DNA from: Allodiplogaster sudhausi
Taxonomy: Eukaryota > Nematoda > Chromadorea > Rhabditida > Diplogasteridae
Assembly (NCBI GenBank): GCA_945643635.1
Contig: CALZFC010000112.1
Span: 527,001 to 591,000, forward strand
Direction of reading: 5' to 3'
Length of the DNA: 64,000 nt
The notes under the pieces were generated by a model. It was not told the origin of the DNA, searched no databases, and saw only the letters and a program-made list of their open reading frames with translations. Below are positions 1 through 14,900 of the stretch, piece after piece. The position numbers were made by a program, and so were the translations under genes. How positions within the stretch are numbered: the stretch's first letter is position 1; every line of letters begins with the position of its first letter.

Positions 1-40
1 TCTTTCCACCCTTCCGTCTTCCCACTCTGACATGTCTTTC

Positions 41-83
<43 letters not shown>

Positions 84-401
84 CCCTCCCCCTCTCTGTC
101 TCTAGAACGTGAAGCACTCAAAAGCGTCCCATGCCATGTCTGCCTGCTGTCCTGAATACAGCTCCGAAGCCCCCCCCCCGGCACGCACAATCCTTATTGT
201 TGAGAATGCAGTGTTCGCGGGTCGTTTGCGAGGCAACTGATCCGGGGGTGGTTGATGTGATTAATTAACTTGTCCACTGGAAGAAGCATCGAAATCATAC
301 TCATGCTGTCTGATTTGGAATATCGCTAGAGTAGGAATTCATTTTTTTGCTAACTTTTTGTACTGCTTTATTGAGCATATTTAAAATTCTCCCTCCCTCC
401 G

Positions 402-434
<33 letters not shown>

Positions 435-738
435 CTCTTTCTTTCTCTTTTTTCTCTCTCGTTGTCTCACTCTATTATATCTTCTATATATTTTGCACTT
501 GAACTCTTTTCTCGCTCCGCCCTCTTTAACTGCCCAGGTTTTGTTTTTGCCTGCTTATGCTTGAAGTGAGGCGGATTTGGCCGAGGATTTCGTATTTCAC
601 CATGCCATGACCAGGCAAAGCCGTTCCCTCTCCATTCTCTCGCTCGCTCGCTCTCTCTCTCTCTCACTCTTTCTCTAGCTTCATCCATCTTCTCTCTTTC
701 GCTTTCTCTCTTCCCTCATCTCTCCTGCACCCCTCTCT

Positions 739-794
<56 letters not shown>

Positions 795-2034
795 TCATTC
801 TCAGGCCCTCTCTCTTTCCCCTTGTCTTGCCATATCTTGGGTGTTCATATCCTCCCCTCTGCACATCCCCACCCATCTGTTCACTCTGCCCCTCCCTATT
901 GTTTGCTCACTCTCCCTTCGTCACTCCAAACATGGATTCCTTGCCAGAGTCAGTAGGAGAGATCCAGCTGCCCTTCCCCTTCCCCCCTTCCCTCTGTACT
1001 TGGCTAGACCCCGATTTCAATACTTATCTATTTCCTGGATTTGTTCCGGCTAGATATATTCAACTGATATTCTGTTTTTTTTCTTGATTTGTTTTTGAGA
1101 AAAATGTTTATGTTTTGAAGTTATATGCAGAACTTTTTTTTATAAAAAAATAATAAAACTACTAACTTTAATCGCAATAGTGCAGTTTTCTTGTAGTTAA
1201 TCATCAGATTTTCTTTCTTGTGCAAGCAATAACCAACGAAGGCATTTCCGACTCCTCAGGCCTTCCTCATTCTGCACCCCAAGCCCCATCTGAAGGTCTG
1301 CACCCCCTCTGTTACTTTCCATTGCCTCTTCTATCTTCACCCCTTCTCTCTTTCTCTCCCTCTCTCTATTTCTCTCTTTTCTCTCTGCTTCTCTCTCTCT
1401 CTCTCAGTGAGGGAGGGAGCTTCACCCGTTTTCCCGTGCTTCAATGCCTCCACTCTAACCCTCTTTTCGTATGCCACTTCTGCTGCTTCTCCCTCATCTG
1501 GTCCGTCTCACACTCTCCTTCCATACGTACATATTTATATTATTGGCACTCTGCCATGAAGGCTTCACGAGTGGAGTAGTAGATAGTGGAGAGAGTGAGA
1601 GAGAGATGGACAAAGAGAATAGAGGGAGAAGGGGACAACGGGAATAAGAGAGAGACAATGAAAGCAGAGAGCTGAACTCGCACAACCCCCTGCCATCCTC
1701 GCTTCTGATGGCGCAGAGCAAAAGACGAGGAGTGGCAGCGCCTGAGGCAGCTTTCTCTTTCGCCCGCTCTTTTTTTCTGTCTCTCTCACCCCCTCTCCAC
1801 CCTCGTATTGTCTTCATATCTCTCTTCCTTCCTGTTCTCTCTCTCTCCCTATCTCTCTCTCGCTCACTTCCTCCCGTCTCTAACATCCTGCTTGTCGCCT
1901 TATCCGTCCCTAAGGGATTCTAAAGAGAAGAAGAGCGTAAATGTTCTATGAAGAGAACAAGAAGCGCTACTTTCGCTTCTCTATCGCTGTTATCTACCCT
2001 TCTTTCCTCAGTTCTGCAATTCTCTCTCTCTCTC

Positions 2035-2075
<41 letters not shown>

Positions 2076-2135
2076 CTCCTCTCTCCCTCGTTCTCTCTGT
2101 CTATCGATCTCTCTCACTCTCGTTCTCTCTCACTC

Positions 2136-2180
<45 letters not shown>

Positions 2181-2442
2181 TTCAGAAGTTCGCCGAGGCC
2201 TTTAGTTTCTTGCCTTACAATGCTTCACCCTGTATGTCTTTCTTTTTCACAGCCTGTACAGAAGGCGGCTTGCGTCGGAAAGGCACCCTTTCTACCGCTT
2301 TCTTCATCGTTCTTTCTTTCTTCTATTATTTTTTCTCTCTCCTAAAATCCACTTGTCTCATCTTCATTGGCATCATTTGGTACATGGCACCACGTTTCAT
2401 TCCTAGATGGGGGGTACAACGTCCACGGATTCTCTCTATCTC

Positions 2443-2488
<46 letters not shown>

Positions 2489-2873
2489 TCTCTCTCTCTC
2501 TCTCATCTCCATCTCTCTCACCTCAGTCCCTATGCTTCGGGAGGCATACAAGATGGATTCCTCCGTCGTCGGCTTTTCCTCCCGTAGGATTAATGGGTGT
2601 CCGCTCGCCATCTTCCATCCATACTTGTACGAGCCAAGCTGCTGTTTCTTTCTCTCTTTCTCTCACTGCACTCTCTCTCTCCTCTGTCTCTGCTATTCCC
2701 TCCTTCTCCAAACCATTCCCTCGCTTCTTCGCTCTTTCTTTCTCACTCTCACTTTCTTTTTCTCCCGTCTATTCTATCAGACTTTTTAATTCGTGATATA
2801 TCCCGACCTCGAGATATCTTTCTTTTTCAACCCCTCTCTCTCCCTCTCTCCCTCTCTCCATCTCTCCCTCTCC

Positions 2874-2921
<48 letters not shown>

Positions 2922-2953
2922 AGCTCGTCTCACCTCTTTCTTCTCTTTTTCTC

Positions 2954-2993
<40 letters not shown>

Positions 2994-4252
2994 GCCGCTC
3001 TCCCTATCCCTCGCTCTTTCTTCAATGTTAGTCGCAATGCCATTTGACATTCCTCGCCTGCCTGGCTCCCTCCATCAATTTGTGCGCGTGGCAACAGGAA
3101 ACAAAAGTTGAATGAATTCCTTTAATGTATCACTATTCGATTAATTTATGGTGCGCTGCGGAGTATAACAAAAAAAGATCATCTCCCTAAAAATTTATTT
3201 TAGTCAATTCTCATCAGTTGTTTTTTTTGTTACTGGTTTGTTTTTCAGTGTACATTTTTTGTGTGATTAATATATACCTATATTAATGGTGCATTCATTA
3301 CCTCAGCAGTAATTGCATCCACAGGTTTTCGCTTTGCCGAGCGATTTTGTGATCGTATTGTTAGTCAAGTTCGGGTTAATTAATTTTTTTCTTGCTGCTG
3401 AAAAATTGGCCAGCAACCCACCGCATGGCATCATCCCATTCTCCATTCTTCTGGACAGTGAAGAAAGAAAAGACAGAGATAGGAAGAGGAAGATAGAGAC
3501 GGGGAGGGGAGTGACTAAGAGAGAGAAGAGAGCGAGAGAGAGAGAGATAAAGCGAGGGAGACTAAAAAGAAAGGAAGAAAAAACTTTGGTGAAATGGAAA
3601 AGAATGAAATTGCCCGGGACCGCCTCCGCCAGCTCATTGCGTATGCCGTGCTGGCCTCGCAAGCAGACCGAGTATGCATTGTTCTCGCTCTATTTTGCCA
3701 TCTCTGGTTCTCTCTCTCTCAGTCTTCCTCTCCCTCTCTTTCTCTCTTTCACTCTTTCACTCTCTCCCTCTCATCTTCTGTCTTCCAATTTTTTTTTTTG
3801 TAAATGGCGAGGAGAGAGAGAGTAGAGATAGAGAGAGAGAGGGAGAGAGAGCGCTATATTCTACACATAATGCATGTAAACGTGTCTTTTCCTCCATATA
3901 ACGATTGCAAAACTCCGTTTTTACTCTCTGAGTGATCTCAAATGACAACGGCGCTTATTCAATCCACTTTGTTTATATAATATGTAAATATTTAATTATT
4001 TATTTAAGAATTTAAAAAAAAAGTATTTGTAAATATAATTCTCACTCTGAATTCACTTTCAATATCAATATTTATATATCATCCGCCATCGTACATTTAT
4101 TGATTTTTCAGATACATTGCATATATATTTTCTTGCAGTTGTTCGTCATTTTCTTTTGCTTCTTACCTTTTGTCTGAAACTCGCGTCCCATTGATATGAC
4201 AAGATTGTTTTTGTTTAAGGAATTCAGTCGCTGTGAATCAAGCTATTTTGCA

Positions 4253-4294
<42 letters not shown>

Positions 4295-5150
4295 TTCTCT
4301 CTCTCTTTCCCTCACACTTACTCTCAATCTCTCTTCTCTTTCCATACCGCCAATATCGGTATTTTCCCCCTCTCTAACAGTGACTGATGAGCGCTGTCTT
4401 CATTCCATTCACGTTTCTTTGATTTCATAACTGATAATTTATCAGTTTTATCTTAAAAGAATGTGGTCATAGTTAGAAAGGACTTTCTCATTTTTTTGCA
4501 CTGTGAGTGAGGTTGCAAACAAAAGTCAATTATTTTTGCCCTAATTGTTATTTAACATAAGGTTTTCCTCAATCATGCTGCATGTTATTCACGTAATCTA
4601 GGTAGACATTAGCGTGCACGTTTGTTGGCGTTATCATTTTACGATTTGTAAATTACTACGCAATTGTTCTTGTCGCAATTAACATTTCTATTTAACATTT
4701 TCAGGTGAACGGGAGAGGAGGAGGAGCGAGAGAAGGCTCTGGCCTTCCGATAGAGCGTGCAAGGCGGAGAGACGCCCGGGCATAGGCAGAGATAGAGAGC
4801 GAGGCATCGACGAACGGAGGTATTAGAAATATTTCTCATCTTACAAAATTCTTTACATTTACATTTATTTTAAGGGGCCTTAAAAGTAACATGGAGCGAC
4901 ATATGTTGAAATTGTATGAAAAATCTTTTTCGGAGCAGAAATTATGTGATGGATTATAAATAATTTGTATTGTGCAGAATGTTTCTATAGTTTATTTTTT
5001 CCAAGTTATTAATACTATTGTGAAATTGATGACAAAAAAGTCTTCCTTCTTCAAACAACAACAACAACATGAAAGATTGCGAAATGCCTTCATAGTTTTT
5101 GAATTTTGTGAAATTAATAATCTTTGATTTTTGAGAGAACATCAAGAAAG
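1..5150. other. Gene-free, microsatellite-rich upstream region
   Basis: I see no gene here. The plus strand is dominated by pyrimidine runs of (CT)n and (TCTCTTTC)-like repeats, for example at 41-80, 401-430, 650-800, 2035-2175, 2441-2510, 2820-2995 and 4256-4290. The long reading frames are translations of these repeats (poly Leu-Ser or Arg-Glu) and carry no domain. A GC-richer patch at about 3594-3690 and a purine-rich patch at 1570-1720 stand out but cannot be tied to a product. The region presumably holds the promoter and any 5' untranslated exons of the syntaxin gene downstream. Confidence 0.7.
4704..4818 (+). other. Possible 5' untranslated exon of the syntaxin gene
   Basis: A GC- and purine-rich block in AT-rich surroundings is bounded by a good acceptor (tttaacattttcag) and a donor (ggag|gtatta). 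It has no useful ATG frame that continues into the next exon, so if real it is noncoding. It lies about 330 bases upstream of the start codon of the syntaxin gene. Chance splice-like borders are the main alternative. Confidence 0.25.
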
Positions 5151-7300
5151 ATGACGAAAGACCGTCTCGGGGCGCTGAAGCAGGCGCAGTCGGAGGAGGA
5201 GCCAGACGACGACCTCCACGTCGACGCAGGCAATGCTCAGTACATGGAGGAGTTCTTCGAGCAGGTCGGTAGTTTAGGATCATTTTTGGTGGACATTAAG
5301 GTACTGTATTTTTGGTCCGCCCTTAGAATGACTCCGAGTACTGTTGTTTTTATTTTCTAGGATTATTCGGTTTTCCGTATACTTCTGCATTTTCCACATA
5401 TGTACGGGTGGGGGACCAATATTTTACTTGTCATGTTGGCATTTTGTCCGGAGTACCGTATTTTGCGTGAATTCTTGCGCGTTTCTGTATCTTGCTTGGC
5501 GCAGTCATAATTTTGGAAACGCATTTATCGCAGCTGCATTGTTTAAATGCCCACTGGCGGCAAAATTTTACGGGAGGGTCCAGGTATCCAAATCGGAAAT
5601 TTTCGGGAGGGTCCACGTGCACAAAAAAGGTAAAAAAAATTTTCCCTGCAAGTGCAGGTGTCAGTGCTGAAAGAGTGCCTGCCTCTGGAATTTCCTTAAA
5701 AGAGTCTTGTATGAATAACTTTTATCTACATGTTTCGCTGACGCACGCGCACTCGCACTATATGCTCCTAAGTTCTTCCCGGTGTGCACCCTCTAACTCT
5801 CTTTCCCTTTATAACTGTTATGGGGCGATTATCCTCTAAGATCTGCACAGAGACCATCGCGGACTTGTTATAATAGCTGGAGTCGTCGCCGAAGCTGAAT
5901 GGGAGCGCAAAATTTCGCTTTTCAAGTCTAACAGTCGAGTGATAATTCTTTAAGCGAAAATTATCATACTCAGGGAAAAAGGGGGACACGTAGTACGGCG
6001 AATAGAAAAGCGAGTGTATGTAAGAGCGTATACATATGTATTCTGTTGGAGCGGACTTGTAGACCCGCAGTATGAAGTAGCCTAACCGAACATGAGAGGG
6101 ACTGACTACACTGTCGCCTTCCTCTTCAGCAACAGAGCTTCACCTCGCTTGCGTATTTTCATCCTTTGTCTCTAAGATTCCGCCTAGAGAAGGTGAACCA
6201 CCGCCCTTCGTTATGTCCAGCAATCTCAAATCATGTCCACTGGCGAGAACACCTTCTACTTCTTTCCTCTATCACTCTCGCCCCACGTCACTCTCTTTTC
6301 CTCTCTCGTATCTCACACTCTCCCCACCCCTCTCTATCTCCTAGCCAGGTCATCCTGCAAGGGTGAGCGTGAGAGGTCATGAAGCGAGTGCCTTTGACAT
6401 GGTCGCGCCAGTCGCAGACTGGCGGCCTGGACCCATATCAGCCTGAGCTCGTGGAAAGGAATCTGGGGGAATCCTATGGTTAGAATGTAGCCCTATCTTT
6501 CTACTTTCGAATGGACCCTTGCCGTTTCCGAAATTCGTTCTCTACGCTGAGAACGAACGCGTTAAATGCAACGAACTCGATGCCTTTGACATGGTCGCGC
6601 CAGTCGCAGACTGGCGGCCTGGACCCATATCAGCCTGTGCTCGTGGAAAGGAATCTGGGGGAATCCTATGGTTAGAATGTAGCCCTATCTTTCTACTTTC
6701 GAATGGACCCTTGCCGTTTCCGAAATTCGTTGTCTACGCTGAGAACGAACGCGTGAAGCGCGTTGACCTTAACATGGTCGTGTCAGTCTAAGGCTGGTGG
6801 CCTGGATCCATCTCTGACTGAGCTTCTCAAAAGGAATTACAGGAAAGCATATAGTTGTTTTGTAGATCTTTTCCTCCTCTTTCGAATGGACCCTTGCCCG
6901 CCTCGAAATTCGTCCACTTTGTACGAAAATTTTCCAAAAAATTAATTCGGTACCAAAATTTTCCAACATTTTTCGGGAGGGGGGACCCCTGGCAAAATCT
7001 AGACCTATTTAAACACTGCGCAGCTGCTATTATTTTATTCTTTTACTTTAATATTATTTTATTCTTTTACTTTAACAGCTGTTAGCCTTCTAATTTCTTA
7101 AGAAACTAACCAAAAAGGTTGATCTATTTTAATATCAATTCCTGAGGTAAAATAATCCGATGATGACATGCAATTCATGCGCCCACGCGAGTAGGTTTCG
7201 TAGTGTCGAACCACTCGACTTCTTGGCCACATCATTAGATGGCAATTAGTCTCGACCTTTGTGCCTTTCGCCGCCCACAACCGTTTGGCCTATTCTTGCA

Positions 7301-7342
<42 letters not shown>

Positions 7343-8230
7343 CTCTCTCCTCTCTCTTCTCTCTCTCTCTCTCGCTCTCTGTTGCTTACGTCAGACATTC
7401 TCTCTATGGCTTAATAATTAGCAACCACTCCAGAGCTCGGCTGTTCAAGTTATTGGTTTTAACAGAGGAAGAAGACGAACGCGTCAATGCTCTTCGTTTG
7501 AGTAACCACCATATTAAAGGGATAACTTTTGCAGAAAATAACGGCTGAATATTTTTACTCTAAGGGACTTGAGGGTATTGAAGAAAATTTGAAACTTAAA
7601 GGGAGAGGGGTTAGGGATGGGGAAACTTATTTGAAACCCTACTTGCCAATTTATTTTTATTTTGCTTTTTCAACATATGGAATCGAATTCGTTGGGGGGG
7701 GATATGGGCAGTGTATTCACATTTGACCTATATTGTTTTTCTTTCCTTCTTATTTTCCTTGTGCCAGGAGCGCTGTCCCACATGAATGACGTTCAATCGT
7801 GTGTAGAGCTTGCTGATCCTCTATCGATTCAATTCCACAAAGTTGGGAGTGATAGGGAGAGGGTGTTATGCCAGTTAACTATCTCACCCACCTACACACT
7901 GCAATTTACTATTTGGAAAAAGGGGAATTATTGCACTTTGTATCTTCTGCTCTCTTTACAGTGGAGTAAGGTACTGACGATTTGACAAATCACCCCGATT
8001 TCGGGCCTCCCAAAGGCCTACACATTATGTTTTGAGAAACCTTTGATATAAACTCTGTTTTTGCCAACCCTAAGGTGGTTCCGGACCCAATACATCCTTC
8101 TCCGACATATTTTGCAGGATTTTCGACAGTGGCTTTTATTCCCTATCTCTTTACGAAAGGGTTCTAGGGGATGCTCTTCGGCGTTTGTTTTCTGTCTGTT
8201 CTCTGTCTCTCTCGCTCTCTCTCTCTCTCA

Positions 8231-8262
<32 letters not shown>

Positions 8263-8978
8263 ATTTTCATCCTCTGTCTTTCTCTCTCGCGGTGTCCTGT
8301 CTATAAGGTCTATCTACTTTGCACTCCTTCCTTCCACCTCTCTCTTGCTCTTTCTCTCTCTCTCTTTTTAGATCTAACTGACGGCAATTTTAGTGCAGGT
8401 ATTAAATATACATCCTTCCTACTAGTGCCTTACAATTAGGACACGCACTTCTTTCACTTGTACAACTAATTGCAAAGCAATAACTCTAACACCCAACATT
8501 TGTAGAAATGTGACGGAGAGAAAGGAAGAGAGGGAGAAAAAGAGGGGAAGAGAACTCTGACGCCTAGGGGTGCTTGCCTTGCGTAATCGAGCAGGATTCC
8601 CTTTCTAGGTGAGAGAAATAAGACTGAAGAGAGCGACAGAGAGAGAGAGGGAGAGAGAGAGAGAGAGAGAGAGGAAGGGAATAAGAGAATGAAGACGGCA
8701 TTCAATTGAATGCCAAAGAATGGCAAGCAAGTAAGTCGCAAGAGTGGTGACGCTGTTAGGCCTAGAGGGAAGTCTGGAAATTCCTTCGAATGACTTCCTA
8801 TTTCTCTCTCTCTCTCTCCTTCTCTCTCTCTCTCACTATCACTTTTACTCTAATTGTGCTACAAATGTTATTGTCTGGTTAGCACTGGTTATCGTTATTT
8901 CTACAAGTCTCTGCGTCTCATTTTTTACCACACTCTCTGCCTCTGTTGCTCTCTCTCTCTCCTCTCTATCTCACTCTT

Positions 8979-9009
<31 letters not shown>

Positions 9010-9697
9010 GACCTCCCATCTCCCCACCCCTCGCTTTCATTCTCACTCTTGTGACAAACGTCTGCGCTGTTCTTCCTACATGATGTGATTACATGATCAT
9101 GCATTGTTCTCTTGGATAGAGGAAAGGGGTCTCTAGCAACGATGAGCCCAGCTAGCGAGATAGAGAGAGAGAGAGGCAGAGAGAGAGAGAGAGAGGGCGG
9201 GGAGAGAGAAAAGAAGACATGGAATGAAGAGACGGGGACACGTTTGTTGAAAACATGGGAAACAGCAGTAAAAAGAAAGCGATGGAGGGAGAGAGGGGGG
9301 GAAAGAGAGAGAGAGAGAGAGAGAGAGGGGAGAGCGGGACAAAATGCTATATAAATAGATGGGTTTTTAAAATTGACTCAGCTGCATTGACTTCTTCTGC
9401 CCCTTTACGTCAGACATGTAATAGGTTATGAAATGGAAGAGAAAAGTAACTAAAAGGTAGGACAACTTGCGAAATAAACGGATAGAGAATGGGGGATATA
9501 TTGGAAATCTGAAATAATTTCATTGTTTCCTTCTTCATTTTAAAGAGAGGTTTTATGCTATATCAAATATTTCCCTCTTAATTATTTTTCATCTATATTT
9601 AGGCAGGGAAATATCGGGGGAAGGAGAGGGGTTTCTTTGGATGAATTTAAAAAATAGGGGTGTTCACCCTGGGCTCTGATTATCTCTCATACACATT

Positions 9698-9732
<35 letters not shown>

Positions 9733-10974
9733 CCTCTCTCTCTCTCACTCTCTCTCCCTCTCTCTCTCTCTCACTCTCTCTCTCACTCTCTCTCTCACTC
9801 TCTCTCTCACTCTCTCTCTCACTCTCTCTCTCTATCTCTTCCTCAAGTTTCATATGGGATTCCGCTTTCACATTAAAAGCACTACCCTTTCGCCTTCCCC
9901 CTGCTCTACTGTTTCTACTGTTTCCCCTGCGTTCCATATCATTCTGTAGATGAGGAAAGCCCGCTGCCTTACATTTCCTACTTCCGCTGCCGTTCCTTCT
10001 TCTGTTCTGCCTCTTTCCATCTCTTTCTCCCTCCCTTTCTCATTCTTTCTCTCTTTCTCATTCTTTCTCTCTTTCTTTCGATGTCTTTCTCCATCGTGCT
10101 CTCTCTGTCTCTCTCGCTCTCTCTGTCACTCTCTCGCCCATTTCCCAGATCCCATCTTCTTGTATGCTCATGAAGACGTCAGTTCGCTATTTGGCTTTCG
10201 ATGCTGGTTCTGGAAGACGAAAGTGAAGCTCACTTTGGAGAGAGAGAGAGAGAAAGTTTAGAGAGGAGGAGAACGAGGAAAGAGGGGATTGGCTGAAAGA
10301 GAGTGAGATAGAAAGAACGATGGAGGGAGAAAAAAGGAGAGAGAGAGAGAATTTCTAAGATGCCTAGAGAATAGCTAAGATCGATTCTTGCTCCTAGACA
10401 TCAAGTCTGCTGCTGTGGTCGAAGAGATACCCAGAGATGGAGTGCAAGAAAGGGAGGGAAGTGATGAGAGACAGGGGGTTGTAAGGAAGGCCATAGAAAG
10501 CTTCCCACGTACACACACACACACAGAGAGGAGCACTCTCACACATTCACACGTCATAGGCCACATAGATCACCCCCCCCCCCCCCTCACAATCTTACAG
10601 GCTATAAAGATAAAAAGCATTGGTTTGTGCACTTATCTCCACAACCAGTGGTTCGGTCAAAGTATCACTTTACGCCGCGTTCCATGGACGCATTGGATAG
10701 ATAAAAGAAGACGAAAGCTGGGAGTAGAGAGAGATCTAGGATGTGAAAGAGATAGATAGAGAGCGAGTGAAGAAACATGAGAAGTACATGTACAGAGTAT
10801 CCGTGGACTGGCCACACTATAAATCAGCGTGCTGCAGTTTGGCAAATTACATATTAGAGCCTGTCAGACTATAAGTCATTTTCAGCCTGTGACTCATTCA
10901 CTTATTCATTGGAGAATTGAAGGACAAAGAGAAGCAAGTGTTTTCTCATTCTTCTCTCTTTCTCTATCTCTCTC

Positions 10975-11008
<34 letters not shown>

Positions 11009-11885
11009 CTTCTCTCTCTCATTTCCACTGCTATTGACAACAGCGCATGTTTCATGGTTGCTACAGGAGGTGGCAAGTTGCCAAGAATCAAAGAAAAGCG
11101 GTGTCACGATGGGTGTGAAATGGGGCAAACACCCCCTAACCTTTCAAGAGTTCCCTGCTGTTATGTATAGAAAACCACTTGAAAGCTGTGTGCTTTTCAT
11201 CTCTGCATATGTGGGAAGTAAACAAGGGAGTACGAAATTAGAAAAAAAAATGGAGGGAATGTGGGAGTTCAATTTGCAGGCTTGGCAGAACAACGTTATA
11301 TAGATTCATGATCAATGTGGTAACGTTTACGGATTCAACTAGGCTGCTTCTTGCTTCACTTTGTGACTTGTGCTTCAGTGAGTACTAAGATTATCTTTTG
11401 TTATTATTTTCGCTCTTTCTCTATCGCTCTCGCTTTCACTCTCTCTATCGTATATATTAACGGAAGAGCAATGTGAAGGGCCTTACTAGCTTCTCTTCCT
11501 TTCTCATCCAGAGCCATCATAAATAAGTCTTGAAGAAAACCTCCTTCCCTCTTTCTCGCGTCTCTCTCTCTCCCTCTCTCTCTCTTGCTCTAACTCGGTC
11601 TCTCGTTCTCTCCCTCTCATTCTCTCTCTCTCTCTTTCTCTCTCTATCTTCTTCTTTCCTTTCTTCGAGTCCTTCGTGTTCACTTCGATGTCGTAGCCAT
11701 TCAAAGATGGACTCATATCGAGAAGATTTTGACAGCTTGTCAAAGTTTTGTTCTCGTCTGCTGTTCTTTCAAGCGGCGAATTGCACAGTTCTCTCATTCT
11801 TATATTTGCGTCTTCTTATTTCTCTCTCTCTCTCTCGCTGTCTCTCGCTGTCTCTCCCTCTCTCTCTCTATCTCTCTCTCTCTCG

Positions 11886-11928
<43 letters not shown>

Positions 11929-14900
11929 CTCGGGTGTGTTTCTCTTATTAGCAGCTCATGTGGCGGATTATGGGAATGATCTTAAATATACTAGAAGAAA
12001 AATTGTTATTTTTGGGACATTTCTTTAAAGTGAATTCCATCTTTGACAGTGTTTGTTGACATGGAATGGATGCTTCTTCTATGTCTGCGTATTCCCTTCT
12101 TGTTTTTCAGAGTCATCGCTTAGGGAACCTCCTCTTGTCTCCTCACGCTCCTCTCTCTCTCTCTCTCCCTCTCTCTCTATTCCTATGTCGCTCTCTACTT
12201 TCGTCTCCCATCGCTGGCCTCACATCTGAAGTTTGCGAGATTTGGAGATAGCGGGCGGGACAGCCAGTTGAGAAGGCTCCTTCCTATCGAATGGAACCTC
12301 CATCCTACTCTGGAATATTACGCCTTGGGCCAGGAACTAGGGAGAATAAACTGGGCGAGAGGGAGAGAATTTTTCCACGCTCTATACCTATTCTCCAGCC
12401 ATTGAATTGGCTCGCGCAGTAGAATGGAAGAACTCAGAAAGGGGCTTGGAGGACGGCTTGGAGGACGTGGCAGGGAAGAGCGAGTGGACAACAAACCTTG
12501 TCTGAATGAGCAGAAGAGAGGGGACTGAGAGCGAGGGAGAAATAGAGAGATAAAATTCAAATAAACTAAAAATATTCACGCAGTCCAGCACAACAACATA
12601 GACGTAAAAAGAAAGTGGGGCATGTTTAATAATCGTATAACTCATGCACGGAGTCTGTTAAAAAATATCCAATGCCAAAATAATTTGGTTGATATGAAAA
12701 AAATGTAAATGGTCATGCAATACATTGTAATATTTCTTTTTCTTTGCTCCTAAATATCGTTGTTGTGGAGTCTCTCTAAGCTTCATTCTCACTCTCGTTC
12801 TCTCGCTTTTTATTCAGCAAAATTTTCTGTTTCAGGTAGAAGAAATTCGCGGAAGTGTCGATCTGATCGCGAACAATGTCGAGGAAGTCAAAAAGAAGCA
12901 CTCGGCCATTCTGTCAAATCCAGTCAATGATCCAAGTCAGGCATAGTTATTTTTTTCTGTTTTCTCCTTCCCTTTTTTAAAATAAATTAAGTTGGCCATA
13001 CTTATGGTTTACTTATTACGTCCTTAGTGAAAATTAGAAATAAGAGGATTAGGAATTAAAATTTAAAAAGTTAAAATTAATACGAATATTTTTTAACTAA
13101 GGTAACTTTACCTCATAATACACGGGAATGACACATGTAAAGAAATATATATATATATATATAAAGTTAAATTACATTCGCATAATAACTCAGCTGTACA
13201 CCTCTTTAATGATTCCTTTTCAACACTTCTTTTTCTATTTCTTAATTATTTAAATTCCAATTTTATTTACCAAATCTTTTTATGTTTATTCTTCAGTTAT
13301 TGCATAGTAGTTCCTTAGACAGTTTAGAAAAGAGTTTTGTTCTTTTCCACAGTTTCTCGAGCACTCTTGCTTGCTCATTGATATCGTTGAAGGGGCCATT
13401 TCCACTGCTCACGGTAGTTTTTTTAAAAGAAGATTTGAATAATAAATTAATGCATTCATTGACCGGTCAAACTTAAATATTCAACATAGAAGGATTTTGA
13501 AATGAATTAACGTTTAATAATTATCTGATGCACGCTCTGAATTCTTTTAGAAACGAAAGAAGAACTCGACGAGCTCATGGCAAGTATCAAGAGAACGGCG
13601 AACAAGGTAGAGTTTTAGTTTTCTACGCTTTTATTTTATAAAATGACTTTTTAACGTTTTGGCGCGCAACACTATTTTTATTTCTTAATATTAAAACATT
13701 CTTGGCTTCTTCTTAGCTTGAGTCTGGCTTATATTTTGCATTCTTACCATTGGAGAACGCGCCACTTCTAACTGCATTGAGCATTTAGAAGCAAAGATAG
13801 GGAGAGAAAGAGAGATGATAATTGGAATTTTTTTCATCCTTATTTTACATCCATTATTTGTTATAGCTTGTCTTCTTTAAATGGGGCGCCCAAAAAGGGA
13901 GTGTGATGGATGGGCAGCGGTCACTTGGGCAGCGGTCAAATGGGCAGCGGTCATTTGGGCAGCGGGCAAACGGCAAACGGCCGTTTGCCTTAAACGTGAT
14001 ATAACTTTATGATTTCAGCCAAACTATTGATTCAAAAACTTTGATAACATCACGCAATATTTTTTCTTCTTTGATTTTGAATCATTTTTACTATCATACA
14101 CATTTTGAATATGTTTTATTTACAGGCAATATTTTATAGAAGTATTTTAAAAACGAATCACCCTCATCAAATCATTATCATAACATTATAACAATACAAC
14201 AGTTCTTGGAAATCATTGAATCCCTTCTATTTGCGAATATTCACATAAGCACCGACGGCTTTCAAGTGATCCAACTTGTCCCTGCCAATTGAACCATTCT
14301 TCGGGTGCCCATTCAAAGTCGTCCTGTTCTGGGGGTTCTACTTGGAGTTTCGAGGTGACCTGTTGAGCAGTTAGTTGAATTCGATTGTATTGACGAAAGG
14401 AGGTACCAGGAAGTCTACTCCTTCTTTCAGAGAGAAGAGGTACCTCCTCCAACAATTCATGATGGGTATGAATAACAAATTTTTGTAATAATTAGTTTAA
14501 TTTTAAACAGACTTTGAAAGTAAACTTCACAAGCGCTGCTCGCTGTCTATCCACAGGCCGAAGTGCAGCTCAACGCATTTCCCTATTTCAAGGCAATTGA
14601 CAATAAGATTCAAGATCGGGAAGTTTGCTACAGATACGTATACACATGTACATACGTTAACATAACGTATATATGTACGTATAAAGTACAAGGTATGCTA
14701 GGTTCCAACACCAAAAGGAGTTATCAATCTGCATCTTCTGAAAATCTCACCCCCCCCCCCAAGTAGAGCCCCCAGAACAGGACGACTTTGAATGGACACA
14801 CGAAGAATGGTTCAATTGGCAGGGACAAGTTGGATCACTTGAAAGCCGTCGGTGCTTACGTGAATATTCGCAAATAGAAGGTATTCAATGATTTCCAAGA

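Larger units (their letters stand above)
5265..12835 (+). other. Syntaxin intron 1: repeats, no gene seen
   Basis: This 7.6-kb intron contains CT or GA microsatellites near 7306-7376, 8210-8262, 8640-8675, 8930-9010, 9160-9330, 9700-9835, 10960-11022, 11560-11645 and 11825-11925. It also holds a triplicated 190-bp block near 6391-6945 and a 24-bp duplication at 7029-7076. C-homopolymer and (CA)n runs lie near 10515-10587. No exon with a recognisable product was found on either strand. Confidence 0.7.

Noticed and set aside
1941..3050. Long Leu/Ser-rich and Arg/Glu-rich open frames
   Set aside because: They are translations of (CT)n/(GA)n microsatellites, which lack stops in all frames.
3594..3690. 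GC-richer frame NEIARDRLRQLIAYAVLASQ as a coding exon
   Set aside because: It runs into a CT microsatellite, has no clear donor and matches nothing; isolated patch only.
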